A DNA stretch of 64,000 bases from Roseomonas sp. AR75 (lineage in GTDB: Bacteria; Pseudomonadota; Alphaproteobacteria; Acetobacterales; Acetobacteraceae), in contig NZ_STGB01000006.1 in assembly GCF_005222815.1 (NCBI RefSeq), positions 310,001-374,000 of the forward strand, given 5' to 3'. Positions within the stretch are counted from its first letter, which is position 1. Each line of letters begins with the position of its first letter. This document shows, in pieces, positions 32,485-42,308 of the stretch. Under the pieces are notes generated by a model, which searched no databases, was not told the origin of the DNA, and worked only from the letters and a program-made list of their open reading frames with translations. Both the position numbers and the translations under genes were made by a program.

Positions 32485-33912
32485 TCAGCTCTCCGGCCCG
32501 TCATCGCCGAGGTCGCCGAGCCCGTAGCGCCGCAGCTTCACGTAAAGGCTCTGCCGGCTGAGCCCGAGCATCTCGGCCGCGGAGGCGCGGTTGTCGCCGG
32601 TGAGGTCCAGCGCCGCCTCGATGCACAGCCGCTCGATCGCGTCCGTGGCCTCCCGCACCAGGTCCTTCAGCGGGACGCGGCCGATCAGCTCGGTCAACTG
32701 CTCGACGGATCGGGTCGCGCCGTTGCCCATGCGCGCCGGCGGCTTCGCCCGGGGCCCGATGTCACGCAGCAGGAAGCCGAAGCAGGGCTCCCCCCCATGC
32801 AGCACCGAGACGGCGGAAACCTCGACTTCCGTCAGCGCGCCGAGGTCGCCGCGCAGCATGGTCGTGAACATCCGGACGGAGCCGCGGCTTCGCAACGTCG
32901 CCAGCAGCACTTCCAGTTCGACGCCCTGCCGGCCCACCCAGCGCTCCAGCGCGACGCCACGCGCCTGCTCCTCGCCGGTGATCTGCACCATGTCCAGGAA
33001 GGCGGCGTTGGCGCTGAGGATGCGCGCATCGCGGTCCGTCACGACGAAGGCGTCCGGCACGCCGTCCATCACCTTCAGCAGCCTGGCGCCCTGCGCCACA
33101 TTGCCATCGGCCGCCGCGGCGCCCTCCGCGCGTTCCAGCCGCACCAGGATCAGGACGCTGCCTTCCTGGCGGAAGGTGGAGGCCGAGACCAGCAGTTCCG
33201 GCCCGTCCTCGCCCAACCGGGCGCGCATGTCGTCCACGCGTCCGGCGCTGCGCAGCGTGGCGAGCATGGTCTGCAACCCCGCGCGATCCTGCGCGCAGAA
33301 CAACTCCGGCACGGGTCGGCCTGGCAGGCGCCGCGTGGCCTGGGCGAACAGGCGCTGGGCCGCGGGATTGGCTTCGAGGATGCGCAGCGACTCGGAATCC
33401 AGCACCAGCAGCGGATCCACGGACATCTGGAACAGCAGCCGGTAGCGGGTCTCTGCCTGGCGCAGGCGGGAATAGTCGCGCTCCATCGACTGCTGCACCT
33501 CGACCAGGCGCTGTTGCAGCTGGGAGAGCGGACGAAGATCGCGACCGAACACCACGCGCCGCCCGGCGCGGCCGAGCGGCGCGATGGCGCAGAGGATCGG
33601 CACGGTGCTGCCTTCGGCCAGCACGTGGTTCACATGGCGCCAGCGCGGCGCATCCGAAGGCGTCGACGGATCGAGCAGCGCCTCCACCTTGCCGCGGCTG
33701 TCGCGGCTGACCGTGTCGATCCAGGGGCGGCCGAGCCAGGTGCCGCCATTGTCGAGGTCGTTCGCCAGCTCGTCGCTGCCGAAGCCGACATCGCGGATCG
33801 CGCCGGCATCATCCAGCACGAGAGCGACATCCGCGGACGCGACAACCAGTCCCGATGCCGCCTCCGCATCGAGCTGTCCGAGCGACGTCTTGGGGGCATT
33901 GAATGCTCTCAC
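32485..33912 (-). CDS. ppsR: Photosynthesis gene repressor PpsR/CrtJ
   Basis: The 475-residue protein has an N-terminal PAS-like region, further PAS domains (for example VSVDPLLVLDSESLRILEAN and DAFVVTDRDARILSANAAFL), and a C-terminal Fis-type helix-turn-helix ending NRASAAEMLGLSRQSLYVKL. C430 (in RLCIEAAL), at the start of the HTH region, corresponds to the redox-sensitive cysteine discussed in CrtJ/PpsR. In phototrophic Rhodobacter species this repressor binds TGT-N12-ACA in oxygen and represses bch, crt and puc genes. The start is GTG at 33912. Five matching sites lie within the window. Confidence 0.97.
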   Translation of the reverse strand: MRAFNAPKTSLGQLDAEAASGLVVASADVALVLDDAGAIRDVGFGSDELANDLDNGGTWLGRPWIDTVSRDSRGKVEALLDPSTPSDAPRWRHVNHVLAEGSTVPILCAIAPLGRAGRRVVFGRDLRPLSQLQQRLVEVQQSMERDYSRLRQAETRYRLLFQMSVDPLLVLDSESLRILEANPAAQRLFAQATRRLPGRPVPELFCAQDRAGLQTMLATLRSAGRVDDMRARLGEDGPELLVSASTFRQEGSVLILVRLERAEGAAAADGNVAQGARLLKVMDGVPDAFVVTDRDARILSANAAFLDMVQITGEEQARGVALERWVGRQGVELEVLLATLRSRGSVRMFTTMLRGDLGALTEVEVSAVSVLHGGEPCFGFLLRDIGPRAKPPARMGNGATRSVEQLTELIGRVPLKDLVREATDAIERLCIEAALDLTGDNRASAAEMLGLSRQSLYVKLRRYGLGDLGDDGPES

Positions 33913-34014
33913 ACCGCATCCCGTCCTTCATGCCGGGGGACCCCTCTGCAACCCGTCCTCCTGGTGGTCAATCATCGCAGTCGAAAATTGCGTCTGACGC
34001 CGAGTCTGTTGTTG
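33913..34014. other. Short intergenic region between aerR and ppsR
   Basis: About 100 bases separate the aerR stop from the ppsR GTG. A separate ppsR promoter is possible, but I found no TGT-N12-ACA site and no clear -35/-10 pair. Confidence 0.35.
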
Positions 34015-34956
34015 TCAACTGTCATGCAAGAGAAGCGCGAGGAGCGTCTCGGCCTTCAGCACAGCCTGCTGCCCGTCCTGCGCCGTGGCATCCGCACCGA
34101 CCAGCGCGGCGAGCTCCGGCCGGTCCACGAAGGCAAGGCCGCCCACCAGCACGCCGAGCTGCGGATTGCGCGAGGCGCGGCGAATGTCATGGATCAACGC
34201 CGCCAGCGCATCCGTCCGTGTCTCGCAGGCCAGCGAGAAGCCGACCATGCTGAACCACTGCTTGCGCGCCGTCGCGACCAGCTCGCGCGCCGAGGCGCCG
34301 GTGGCGCTGAACACCTCCCAGCCCTGGCGGCGGAAGAACTCGCTGACGAGCAGCAGGCCGAAGCTGTGCTGTTCGCCCGGCACGGCGGCGAGCAGGATGC
34401 GGCGCAGCGCGTCGTTGCGGCCGGGCCGCGCCTCGAATGCGTGGCTGTTCTCCAGCACCAGTTGCTGCAGGCAGCACAGGCCGACGGTGACGCTGGCGAA
34501 GTCGCAGCGATCCGCCAGCCAAAGATCGCCCAGCCGGCGCGCGACCGGCGCCAGCAGGTCCAGGTAGATGCACACCAGGGTCACGTCGCGCGCGCGCAGC
34601 CTTCCGATGAAGGCGCTGCCGCCGACGAGGTCGCCGGTCATGACGATGGCGGTGAGAGCCTCGACTTCCTCCGGCGTCGGCGCCTGCGCCGCCCTGTCGC
34701 CGCCGTCCGGCGTTGCTTCGGGCGGTCGCCGCGCCAGCACCAGGCGCGGAATGACGTCGACCTCCAGCGCCCGCGCAAGCCAAGCGACGCGCTGGCGTTC
34801 CGCCGCACGGTCGCGGGCGTTCAGCGCCCCCTCGGCATCGGCGAGCACGTCAGGCGTGGCGGGGGAGAACCCCGCCGGCACCGCCTGCACGCACTGTGCC
34901 GTGCTTTCACGCATCTCCACCTGTGGCTCTCCAGCAGCCATGGGTTTCGAGGTCAT
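34015..34956 (-). CDS. aerR: AerR/PpaA cobalamin-binding antirepressor
   Basis: The 313-residue protein has a C-terminal cobalamin-type domain with PGEQHSFGLLLVSEFFRRQG (H197 in the first part) and MVGFSLACET, preceded by a helical part with VTLVCIYLDLLAPVARRLG. This is the AerR/PpaA family, which binds B12 and counteracts PpsR/CrtJ in light or low oxygen. It lies directly upstream of ppsR, its known partner, and divergent from bchF. Confidence 0.94.
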   Translation of the reverse strand: MTSKPMAAGEPQVEMRESTAQCVQAVPAGFSPATPDVLADAEGALNARDRAAERQRVAWLARALEVDVIPRLVLARRPPEATPDGGDRAAQAPTPEEVEALTAIVMTGDLVGGSAFIGRLRARDVTLVCIYLDLLAPVARRLGDLWLADRCDFASVTVGLCCLQQLVLENSHAFEARPGRNDALRRILLAAVPGEQHSFGLLLVSEFFRRQGWEVFSATGASARELVATARKQWFSMVGFSLACETRTDALAALIHDIRRASRNPQLGVLVGGLAFVDRPELAALVGADATAQDGQQAVLKAETLLALLLHDS

Positions 34957-34996
34957 CGCCCTCTCCCGATCAGACTGTCACGGCGGCGGCCCCGAA

Positions 34997-35030
34997 TGTC
35001 AATTCCGATTTACGTCAATGAAGCTTGACA
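34997..35030. promoter_or_regulatory. Overlapping PpsR-like half-matched sites between aerR and bchF
   Basis: TGT-N12-ACG (34997-35014) overlaps CGT-N12-ACA (35013-35030), each one base from the PpsR consensus. The second contains the near-palindrome GTCAATGAAGCTTGAC, and TTGACA at 35025-35030 could also serve as a -35 element. They lie 41 bases before the aerR start. Confidence 0.5.
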
Positions 35031-35209
35031 CCCGTGACGGCGCTTCTCTAGCCTTGCTCTACGAAGCGCGAAGTGGGGAGAAACATGCGGAAGTGCCTTG
35101 TCGCCGAAGCCGGAGATGATCGGCTGCGATGCAAGTCCTTCCGCGGCCTGCCGCAAAGTGCGGCGGCAGAACCCGCGCGACGCCCAGCGGACCGCCTTTG
35201 ACAGAGGGT

Positions 35210-35227
35210 TGTCAAGCTATGCTTACA
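35210..35227. promoter_or_regulatory. Perfect TGT-N12-ACA site across the bchF start codon
   Basis: TGTCAAGCTATGCTTACA matches the PpsR/CrtJ consensus exactly and covers the assigned bchF ATG (35219-35221). It is preceded by TTGACA at 35198. Repression of bchF by PpsR is likely; the overlap with the start codon is unusual. Confidence 0.6.
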
Positions 35228-35800
35228 GCTAGCCGGATTGCCGGCCTTCTCGACGCCCTCGACAGCGCCCCGTGGGGTGCGACCTCGGGCCGGCGCATCG
35301 GCCGCGGCGACCAGCCGGGGCCTGCGCTCTACACCCCGGAGGAGCGGCGCCGCCGCGATTCCTCTCCATGGACGATGGTGCAGGGCGTCCTGGCCCCGCT
35401 GCAATTCGTGGTTTTCCTCGTCAGCCTCGGCCTGGTGCTGAACTACCTTGCCACCGGGGAAGGCCTGGCAACCGCCACGGCCTCGGTCGTGGTGAAGACC
35501 ATGGTGCTCTACACGATCATGATCACCGGCTGCATCTGGGAGAAGGAGGTGTTCGGCCGCTGGCTCTTCGCGCCGGCCTTCTTCTGGGAAGACGTCTTCT
35601 CGATGCTCGTGCTCGCGCTGCACACGGCCTATCTGCTGGCGGTCTTCGCTGGCGTCGGCGACGGGCAGGGTCAGATGCTGCTCGCGCTGGCAGCCTATGC
35701 GGCCTATGTCGTCAACGCCGCGCAGTTCGTGCTGAAGCTGCGTGCCGCCAGGCGGCAGGAAGCGCGCATGGCACCGCTCGGGGGCATGCAGGCCACATGA
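35219..35800 (+). CDS. bchF: 2-vinyl bacteriochlorophyllide hydratase
   Basis: The 193-residue membrane protein has the BchF core ALYTPEERRRRDSSPWTMVQ, LAPLQFVVFLVSLGLVLNYL and WEKEVFGRWLFAPAFFWEDV. It hydrates the C3-vinyl group to hydroxyethyl on the way to bacteriochlorophyll a. An extra 40 residues stand before the core. The ATG at 35219 follows AGAGGG; an ATG at 35129 is also in frame but gives an unlikely leader. It begins the long bchFNBHLM-lhaA-puh operon. Confidence 0.95.
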   Translation: MLTASRIAGLLDALDSAPWGATSGRRIGRGDQPGPALYTPEERRRRDSSPWTMVQGVLAPLQFVVFLVSLGLVLNYLATGEGLATATASVVVKTMVLYTIMITGCIWEKEVFGRWLFAPAFFWEDVFSMLVLALHTAYLLAVFAGVGDGQGQMLLALAAYAAYVVNAAQFVLKLRAARRQEARMAPLGGMQAT

Positions 35801-37080
35801 GCGTCGCCTCGGCTGCCCCGATTGCCGTCGCCGGCTGCGCCCCGCGGCCGGTGCTGCGGGAGCGCGGGCAGCACGAGGTGTTCTGCGGCCTGACCGGCAT
35901 CGTCTGGCTGCATCGCAAGATCCAGGACGCCTTCTTCCTTGTCGTCGGCAGCCGCACCTGCGCGCATCTGCTGCAATCCGCCGCCGGCGTGATGATCTTC
36001 GCCGAGCCGCGCTTCGCCACCGCGATCATCGACGAGCGCGACCTCGCCGGCCTTGCGGACTGCAACGACGAGCTCGACCGTGTCGTCGCCAGGCTTGTGG
36101 AGCGGCGGCCGGACATCCGCCTGCTGTTCCTCGTCGGCTCCTGCCCCTCCGAGGTGATCAAGCTCGATCTCTCCCGCGCGGCGCAGCGCCTGTCGCGCCG
36201 CTTCATGCCGAAGGTTCGCGTGCTGAGCTATTCCGGCAGCGGGATCGAGACCACCTTCACCCAGGGCGAGGATGCCTGTCTGGCATCGCTGGTGCCGGAG
36301 ATGCCGGCCGAGCCCGGCACGGCGCGCTCCCTGCTGGTCGTCGGCGCGCTTGCCGAGGTGGTCGAGGACCAGATGCTGCGCCACTTCGCGGCGCTTGGCG
36401 TGGGGCCAGTGCGCTTCCTGCCGGGCCGGCGCGCCGCGGAACTGCCGCCGATTGGCCCGGGCACCCGCGTGCTGCTGGCGCAGCCTTTCCTCGGCGACAC
36501 GCTGCGCGCGCTGGAATCGCGCGGGGCAACGCGGATCCCCGCCCCATTCCCGCTGGGCGTCGAAGGCACCAGCGCCTGGCTGCGTGCCGCGGCCGAGGCA
36601 TGGGGCTGCCCGTCGGCGCGCATTGCGGAGTCGCTCGCCGCGGGCGAAGCGCGCGGGCGCGCCGCGCTCGCACGGCATCGCGACTCGCTGGCCGGCAAGC
36701 GCATCTTCTTCTTCCCGGACAGCCAGCTCGAGATTCCGCTGGCCCGGTTCCTCTCGCGCGAAATGGCGATGGAGCTGACCGAGGTCGGCACGCCCTATCT
36801 GCATCGCGACATCATGGCGGAGGAGCTGGCGCTGCTGCCCGACTCCGCGCGCCTGTCCGAAGGGCAGGACGTCGATCGCCAGCTCGATCGCTGCCGCGAC
36901 GCGCAGCCGGACATCACCGTCTGCGGGCTCGGTCTCGCCAACCCGCTGGAGGCGGAGGGGATGGCCACGAAGTGGTCCATCGAGCTCGTCTTCACGCCGA
37001 TCCAGGGCTACGACCAGGCGGGCGATCTCGCCGGCCTCTTCGCGCGTCCGCTGGACCGGCGCGCGCGGCTGGAGCTGTAG
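35797..37080 (+). CDS. bchN: Dark-operative protochlorophyllide reductase subunit N
   Basis: The 427-residue protein belongs to the nitrogenase-like NB component. Cys ligands for the 4Fe-4S cluster are C30, C55 (in GSRTCAHLLQ) and C116 (in VGSCPSEV), as known for BchN. With BchB it reduces protochlorophyllide to chlorophyllide in the dark, receiving electrons from BchL. ATGA overlap with bchF indicates coupled translation. Confidence 0.97.
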   Translation: MSVASAAPIAVAGCAPRPVLRERGQHEVFCGLTGIVWLHRKIQDAFFLVVGSRTCAHLLQSAAGVMIFAEPRFATAIIDERDLAGLADCNDELDRVVARLVERRPDIRLLFLVGSCPSEVIKLDLSRAAQRLSRRFMPKVRVLSYSGSGIETTFTQGEDACLASLVPEMPAEPGTARSLLVVGALAEVVEDQMLRHFAALGVGPVRFLPGRRAAELPPIGPGTRVLLAQPFLGDTLRALESRGATRIPAPFPLGVEGTSAWLRAAAEAWGCPSARIAESLAAGEARGRAALARHRDSLAGKRIFFFPDSQLEIPLARFLSREMAMELTEVGTPYLHRDIMAEELALLPDSARLSEGQDVDRQLDRCRDAQPDITVCGLGLANPLEAEGMATKWSIELVFTPIQGYDQAGDLAGLFARPLDRRARLEL

Positions 37081-37082
37081 CC

Positions 37083-38690
37083 ATGCAGCTCGCTGTCTGG
37101 ACCTATGAAGGTCCGCCCCATGTCGGCGCGATGCGCATCGCCACCGCGATGCAGGGCGTCCACTACGTGCTCCACGCGCCGCAGGGCGACACCTACGCCG
37201 ACCTGTTGTTCACGATGATCGAGCGCCGCGCCGCGCGCCCGCCCGTCACCTACACCACCTTCCAGGCGCGCGATCTCGGCGGCGACACGGCGGAGCTGTT
37301 CAAGACCGCGGTGCGCGACGCGTACGATCGCTACCGCCCGCAAGCGATGCTGGTCGGCGCTTCCTGCACGGCGGAGCTGATCCAGGACGATCCGGGCGGT
37401 CTCGCGAAGACGCTCGGCCTGCCGATTCCGGTCGTGCCGCTGGAACTGCCGGCCTATCAGCGCAAGGAGAACTGGGGCGCGGCCGAGACCTTCTACCAGC
37501 TCGTCCGCGCCTTGGCCGGCCCGCATGCGCCGCCGCCCGGCGAAGCCTCAAGCAGGCGCGCCTCCGGCGCGACGCGCGGCGCGGGCCGCCGCTGCAACAT
37601 CCTCGGCCCGACGGCGCTCGGCTTCCGGCATCGCGACGACGTGGCGGAGATCCGCACGCTGCTGCAGGCGATGGGCTGCGAGGTGAACGTCGTTGCCCCG
37701 CTCGGCGCGACGCCCGCGGATCTCGCGCGACTCGGCGAGGCCGACTTCAACGTGGTGCTGTATCCGGAGGTCGCCGGTCAGGCGGCAGGCTGGCTCAAGC
37801 GAAGCTTCGGCCAGCCCTGCACCACGACGGTGCCGATCGGCGTCGGTGCCACGCGCCGGTTCTGCGCCGAGGTCGCGGCGCTGGCGGGCCTTCCGGCGCG
37901 GGCCGAAGACGCGGCGCTGCGCATGCCCTGGTACTCGCGCTCGGTGGACAGCACCTATCTCACCGGCAAGCGCGTCTTCGTCTTCGGCGACGCGACGCAC
38001 GCCATCGCCGCCGCGCAGGTCGCCGCGAAGGAGCTCGCCTTCGAGGTGGTGGGCCTCGGCAGCTACAGTCGCGAATTCGGCCGCGAGGTGCGCGACGCCG
38101 CGAAGGCGCATGGCGTCGAGGCGCTGATCACGGACGACTACCTCGATGTGGAGGCGGCGATCGCCGCGGCGCAGCCCGAGCTGGTGCTGGGCACGCAGAT
38201 GGAGCGCCACATCGCCAAGCGCCTGGGCATCCCCTGCGCGGTGATCTCGGCGCCCGTGCATGTTCAGGACTTCCCCGCGAGGCATTCGCCGCAGATGGGC
38301 GTCGAAGGCGCAAACGTCCTGTTCGATACCTGGGTCCATCCGCTGATGATGGGCCTGGAGGAGCATCTGCTGACGATGTTCCGAGACGATTTCGAATTCC
38401 ATGACGGCGCCGCCGCATCGCACCTGGGTGCGAAGGCGGCGCCGGCCGAGCTGGGTCACGGGGCGGCGCCCGCCGCGCCTTCCGTGCCCGCGCCCGCGGC
38501 GGTGACTCCCCACGCCGTCGCGGGCGACCCCATCGCCTGGGGGACCGAAGCCGAGCAGGAGCTGAAAAAGATCCCCTTCTTCGTGCGGGGGAAGGCCCGT
38601 CGCAACACCGAACGATTTGCCGCCGAGCGCGGCATCGGCGTGATCACCCTCGAGACGCTGTACGATGCCAAGGCCCATTTCGCGCGCTGA
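37083..38690 (+). CDS. bchB: Dark-operative protochlorophyllide reductase subunit B
   Basis: The 535-residue protein opens with MQLAVWTYEGPPHVGAMRIA and HYVLHAPQGDTYADLLF, in which D36 is the unusual aspartate ligand of the NB cluster. It has VGASCTAELIQDD and a C-terminal domain (from about residue 480) with KIPFFVRGKARRNTERFA. A proline/alanine-rich linker (residues 445-480) is somewhat long. Its last 26 bases overlap bchH. Confidence 0.97.
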   Translation: MQLAVWTYEGPPHVGAMRIATAMQGVHYVLHAPQGDTYADLLFTMIERRAARPPVTYTTFQARDLGGDTAELFKTAVRDAYDRYRPQAMLVGASCTAELIQDDPGGLAKTLGLPIPVVPLELPAYQRKENWGAAETFYQLVRALAGPHAPPPGEASSRRASGATRGAGRRCNILGPTALGFRHRDDVAEIRTLLQAMGCEVNVVAPLGATPADLARLGEADFNVVLYPEVAGQAAGWLKRSFGQPCTTTVPIGVGATRRFCAEVAALAGLPARAEDAALRMPWYSRSVDSTYLTGKRVFVFGDATHAIAAAQVAAKELAFEVVGLGSYSREFGREVRDAAKAHGVEALITDDYLDVEAAIAAAQPELVLGTQMERHIAKRLGIPCAVISAPVHVQDFPARHSPQMGVEGANVLFDTWVHPLMMGLEEHLLTMFRDDFEFHDGAAASHLGAKAAPAELGHGAAPAAPSVPAPAAVTPHAVAGDPIAWGTEAEQELKKIPFFVRGKARRNTERFAAERGIGVITLETLYDAKAHFAR

Positions 38691-41600
38691 CGCGCCCGTG
38701 GTCCGCGTGGCGATCGTCACGATGGACAGCCACCTCGCCGGCGCGATGCTGCAGGCGCGAGGGGACCTGGCGCGCGAGATTCCCGGTCTGCAACTCGTCG
38801 TCCACGCCGCCGACCGCTGGTCCGGCGATCCCGGCGCGCTCGCCGCGTGCAACGAGGACATCGCCCAGGCAGACATCGTCGTCGCCGCCATGCTGTTCCT
38901 GGAGGAGCACATCGCTGCCGTGCTGCCGGCGCTGGCCGCGCGACGGAACGGCTGCGATGCGATGGTGTGCATGCTGTCGGCCGGCGAGGTGATGAAGCTC
39001 ACGCGCCTCGGCCGGTTCGACATGGGTGTCGAAGCCACCGGCGTGATGGCGCTGCTCAAGAAATTGCGCGGCGCGAAGAAGGGCGGCAGCTCCTCCGGCC
39101 AGGGGCAGATGCGCATGCTGCGGGAACTGCCGCGGCTGCTGCGCTTCATCCCCGGCACGGCGCAGGACGTCAGGGCGTATTTCCTCGCGCTGCAATACTG
39201 GCTGGCCGGCAGCCGCGCGAACCTGGCCAATATGGTCCGCCTGCTGGTCAACCGCTACGCGACCGGGCCGCGCAAGGCGCTGGCCGGCACGCTGAAGGTC
39301 GCGGCGCCGGAGCACTATCCCGAAGTCGGCCTGTATCATCCGACGCTTCCCGCCCGCGTGACGGAACGGCTGGATCAGATCCCCGGCAAGGGCGCTGCCG
39401 GCACCGTCGGTCTGCTGGTGATGCGCAGCTACGTGCTCGCCGGCAACGCCGCGCACTACGACGGCGTGATTGCAGCGCTCGAATCGCGCGGGCTTCGCGT
39501 GATTCCCGCCTTCGCGTCCGGCCTCGACAACCGGCCCGCGGTCGAGCGCTTCTTCGTCAGGGACGGCGTGCCAGCGGTGGACGCGGTGGTGTCGCTGACC
39601 GGCTTCTCCCTGGTTGGCGGTCCCGCCTACAACGACAGCCATGCGGCAGAGGAGCTGCTCGCGAGGCTCGACGTGCCCTACATCGCGGCGCATCCGCTGG
39701 AATTCCAGACGATGCGCCAGTGGCAGGCGGATCCGCGCGGATTGCTTCCGGTGGAAGCGACGATGATGGTCGCGATCCCGGAGCTGGATGGCGGCATCTG
39801 GCCGATGACGTACGGCGGCCGCTGCGGCGCGGATGCGCAAGGCAAGACCTGCCCGGGCTGTGATGGCGTATCCTGCCAGCGCGACATGCGCGCGCATCCC
39901 GAGCGCGCCGAGCGGCTGGCGGAGCGGGTGGCGCGGCTGGTGGCGCTGCGGCGATCCGAACGGCGCGACCGCAAGGTGGCGATGGTGCTGTTCAGCTTCC
40001 CGCCGAATGCCGGGAACATCGGCACGGCCGCCTATCTCGGGGTCTTCGAATCGCTGCTGAACGCACTGCGCGCCATGGCGGCTGCCGGCTACGACGTCGA
40101 GGTGCCGGCGAGCCTGGAGGCGCTGCGCGACCGCGTGTTGCATGGCAACGCGGCGCAGTTCGGCGCGATCGCCAATGTCGCGGCCCGGATCGGTGCGGAC
40201 GACCATGTCCGGCGGGAACGCTACCTGCCTGAGATCGAGAAGCAGTGGGGCCCCTCGCCGGGCCGCGCACAGTCGGACGGCGCCAGCATCCATGTGCTCG
40301 GTGCGCGATTCGGCAATGTCTTCATCGGCATCCAGCCCGGCTTCGGCTGGGAAGGTGATCCGATGCGCCTGCTGTTCGAGCGCGGCTTCGCACCGACTCA
40401 CGCGTTCAGCGCCTTCTACCGCTGGATCCGCGAGGATTTCGGCGCGCATGCCGTGCTGCATTTCGGCACGCATGGCGCGCTGGAGTTCATGCCGGGCAAG
40501 CAGGCGGGGCTCTCCGCGGAATGCTGGCCGGACCGGCTGATCGGCGAGCTGCCGAATTTCTACCTCTATGCCTCGAACAATCCCTCTGAGGGGATGCTGG
40601 CGAAACGCCGAGCGGGCGCCGCGCTGATCTCCTATCTCACGCCGCCGGTGGCGAATGCTGGGCTGTATCGTGGCCTGCTCGACCTGAAGGCATCGCTCGA
40701 TCGCTGGCGCGGGCTCGACCCGGCAGGCGACCCGGCCATGCGCGATGCCCTCGCGGAACTGGTGCAGGCGCAGGCGGCGGCGGTGGATCTTGCACCGGCC
40801 GAACCCGCCTGGTGCGCGGCCGAGCTGGATGCGCAGGTCGTCTCGCTCACCGCGGCGCTGCTGGAGCTCGAATACACGCTGATCCCGCACGGCCTGCATG
40901 TGATCGGCAGCGTGCTGACGCCCGATCAGCGGGCGCAGACGCTGGACGCGGCAGGCGTGACCGATGCGGCGGAGCGCGCGCGGCTGGAGGGCCTGCTTTC
41001 GGTCGATCCGGAACTGCCGGCGATCCTGCATGCGCTGGATGGCGGCTACATCCGCCCCGCGCCGGGTGGCGACCTGCTGCGGAGCACGGCCGTGCTGCCG
41101 ACCGGGCGCAACCTGCACGGCTTCGACCCCTTCAAGATCCCGTCGGCCTTCGCCGTCCAGGATGGTGCGCGCCAGGCGGACCGCCTGCTGGCACGCCATG
41201 CCGAAGGCGGCGGAACGCTGCCGGAGACGGTGGCGATCGTTCTGTGGGGCACCGACAACCTGAAGACCGAGGGCGGTCCGATCGCGCAGGCGCTCTGGCT
41301 GATGGGCGCGGAGCCGCGGCATGACAGCTATGGCCGTGTCTCCGGCGCCAAGCTCATTCCACTCGAGAAGCTGGGCCGTCCGCGGATCGACGTGATGATG
41401 ACCCTCTCCGGGATCTTCCGCGACCTGCTGCCGCTGCAGACGAAGCTGCTGGCGGAAGCCGCGCTGCTGGCGGCCAAGGCGGACGAGCCGCCCGCGCAGA
41501 ACTACATCCGCAAGCACGCGCTGGATTTCCAGTCGCGCCATGGCGGCGAGATCGAGCAGGCGGCGCTGCGGGTCTTCGGCAACGCCGAGGGCGCCTATGG

Positions 41601-42300
41601 TTCCAACGTCAACGGCATGATCGACGCCGGCGTCTGGACCGACGAGGACGAGCTCGCCGAGACCTATGTGCGCCGCAAGGGCTTCGCCTATGGCGTGGAC
41701 GGCAAGCCGGCGCGGCAGGACCAGGTGCTGGGCCATCTGCTCGGCAGCGTCGAGGTCACCTACCAGAACCTCGACAGCGTCGAGGTCGGGCTGACCACGA
41801 TCGACCAGTATTTCGACACGCTCGGCGGCATCAGCCGCGCTGTCCGGCGGGCGCGCAACGGCGCGGAGGCCGCCGTCTATGTCGGCGACCAGACGCGCGG
41901 CGAGGGCACCATCCGCACCGTGGCGGAGCAGGTCGCACTGGAGACACGCACCCGCGCTCTCAATCCGAAGTGGTTCGAGGCGCTTCTGGCGCATGGCTAT
42001 GAGGGTGTGCGCCAGATCGAGGCGCAGGTGACCAACACCATGGGCTGGTCCGCCACGACCGGCCAGGTCGCACCCTGGATCTACCAGCAGCTCGCACAGA
42101 CCTACATGCTCGATCCCGAGATGCGCGTGCGCCTCGCAAAGCTGAATCCGACAGCATCCGTCCGCATCGCCAACCGTCTGATCGAGGCGCACGAGCGGAA
42201 CTATTGGCAGCCGAGCGAGGACACCATCGAGGCGCTGCGCCGCGCCGGCGAGGAACTCGAGGACCGGTTGGAAGGCATTGCCGTGGAGATGGCCGCTTGA
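38665..42300 (+). CDS. bchH: Magnesium chelatase subunit H
   Basis: The 1211-residue protein is full length for BchH, the porphyrin-binding catalytic subunit of magnesium chelatase. Visible blocks include VIPAFASGLDNRPAVERFF, LHFGTHGALEFMPGKQAGLS, NNPSEGMLAKRRAGAALISY and YGSNVNGMIDAG near residue 985. With BchI and BchD it inserts Mg2+ into protoporphyrin IX at the cost of ATP. Translation probably starts inside the bchB 3' end. Confidence 0.98.
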   Translation: MPRPISRADAPVVRVAIVTMDSHLAGAMLQARGDLAREIPGLQLVVHAADRWSGDPGALAACNEDIAQADIVVAAMLFLEEHIAAVLPALAARRNGCDAMVCMLSAGEVMKLTRLGRFDMGVEATGVMALLKKLRGAKKGGSSSGQGQMRMLRELPRLLRFIPGTAQDVRAYFLALQYWLAGSRANLANMVRLLVNRYATGPRKALAGTLKVAAPEHYPEVGLYHPTLPARVTERLDQIPGKGAAGTVGLLVMRSYVLAGNAAHYDGVIAALESRGLRVIPAFASGLDNRPAVERFFVRDGVPAVDAVVSLTGFSLVGGPAYNDSHAAEELLARLDVPYIAAHPLEFQTMRQWQADPRGLLPVEATMMVAIPELDGGIWPMTYGGRCGADAQGKTCPGCDGVSCQRDMRAHPERAERLAERVARLVALRRSERRDRKVAMVLFSFPPNAGNIGTAAYLGVFESLLNALRAMAAAGYDVEVPASLEALRDRVLHGNAAQFGAIANVAARIGADDHVRRERYLPEIEKQWGPSPGRAQSDGASIHVLGARFGNVFIGIQPGFGWEGDPMRLLFERGFAPTHAFSAFYRWIREDFGAHAVLHFGTHGALEFMPGKQAGLSAECWPDRLIGELPNFYLYASNNPSEGMLAKRRAGAALISYLTPPVANAGLYRGLLDLKASLDRWRGLDPAGDPAMRDALAELVQAQAAAVDLAPAEPAWCAAELDAQVVSLTAALLELEYTLIPHGLHVIGSVLTPDQRAQTLDAAGVTDAAERARLEGLLSVDPELPAILHALDGGYIRPAPGGDLLRSTAVLPTGRNLHGFDPFKIPSAFAVQDGARQADRLLARHAEGGGTLPETVAIVLWGTDNLKTEGGPIAQALWLMGAEPRHDSYGRVSGAKLIPLEKLGRPRIDVMMTLSGIFRDLLPLQTKLLAEAALLAAKADEPPAQNYIRKHALDFQSRHGGEIEQAALRVFGNAEGAYGSNVNGMIDAGVWTDEDELAETYVRRKGFAYGVDGKPARQDQVLGHLLGSVEVTYQNLDSVEVGLTTIDQYFDTLGGISRAVRRARNGAEAAVYVGDQTRGEGTIRTVAEQVALETRTRALNPKWFEALLAHGYEGVRQIEAQVTNTMGWSATTGQVAPWIYQQLAQTYMLDPEMRVRLAKLNPTASVRIANRLIEAHERNYWQPSEDTIEALRRAGEELEDRLEGIAVEMAA

Positions 42301-42308
42301 CCGTAATC

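Noticed and set aside
35129..35218. Longer bchF start at the ATG of 35129
   Set aside because: It would add 30 residues unlike BchF and place the TTGACA-like elements inside the gene; AGAGGG before 35219 favours the shorter form.
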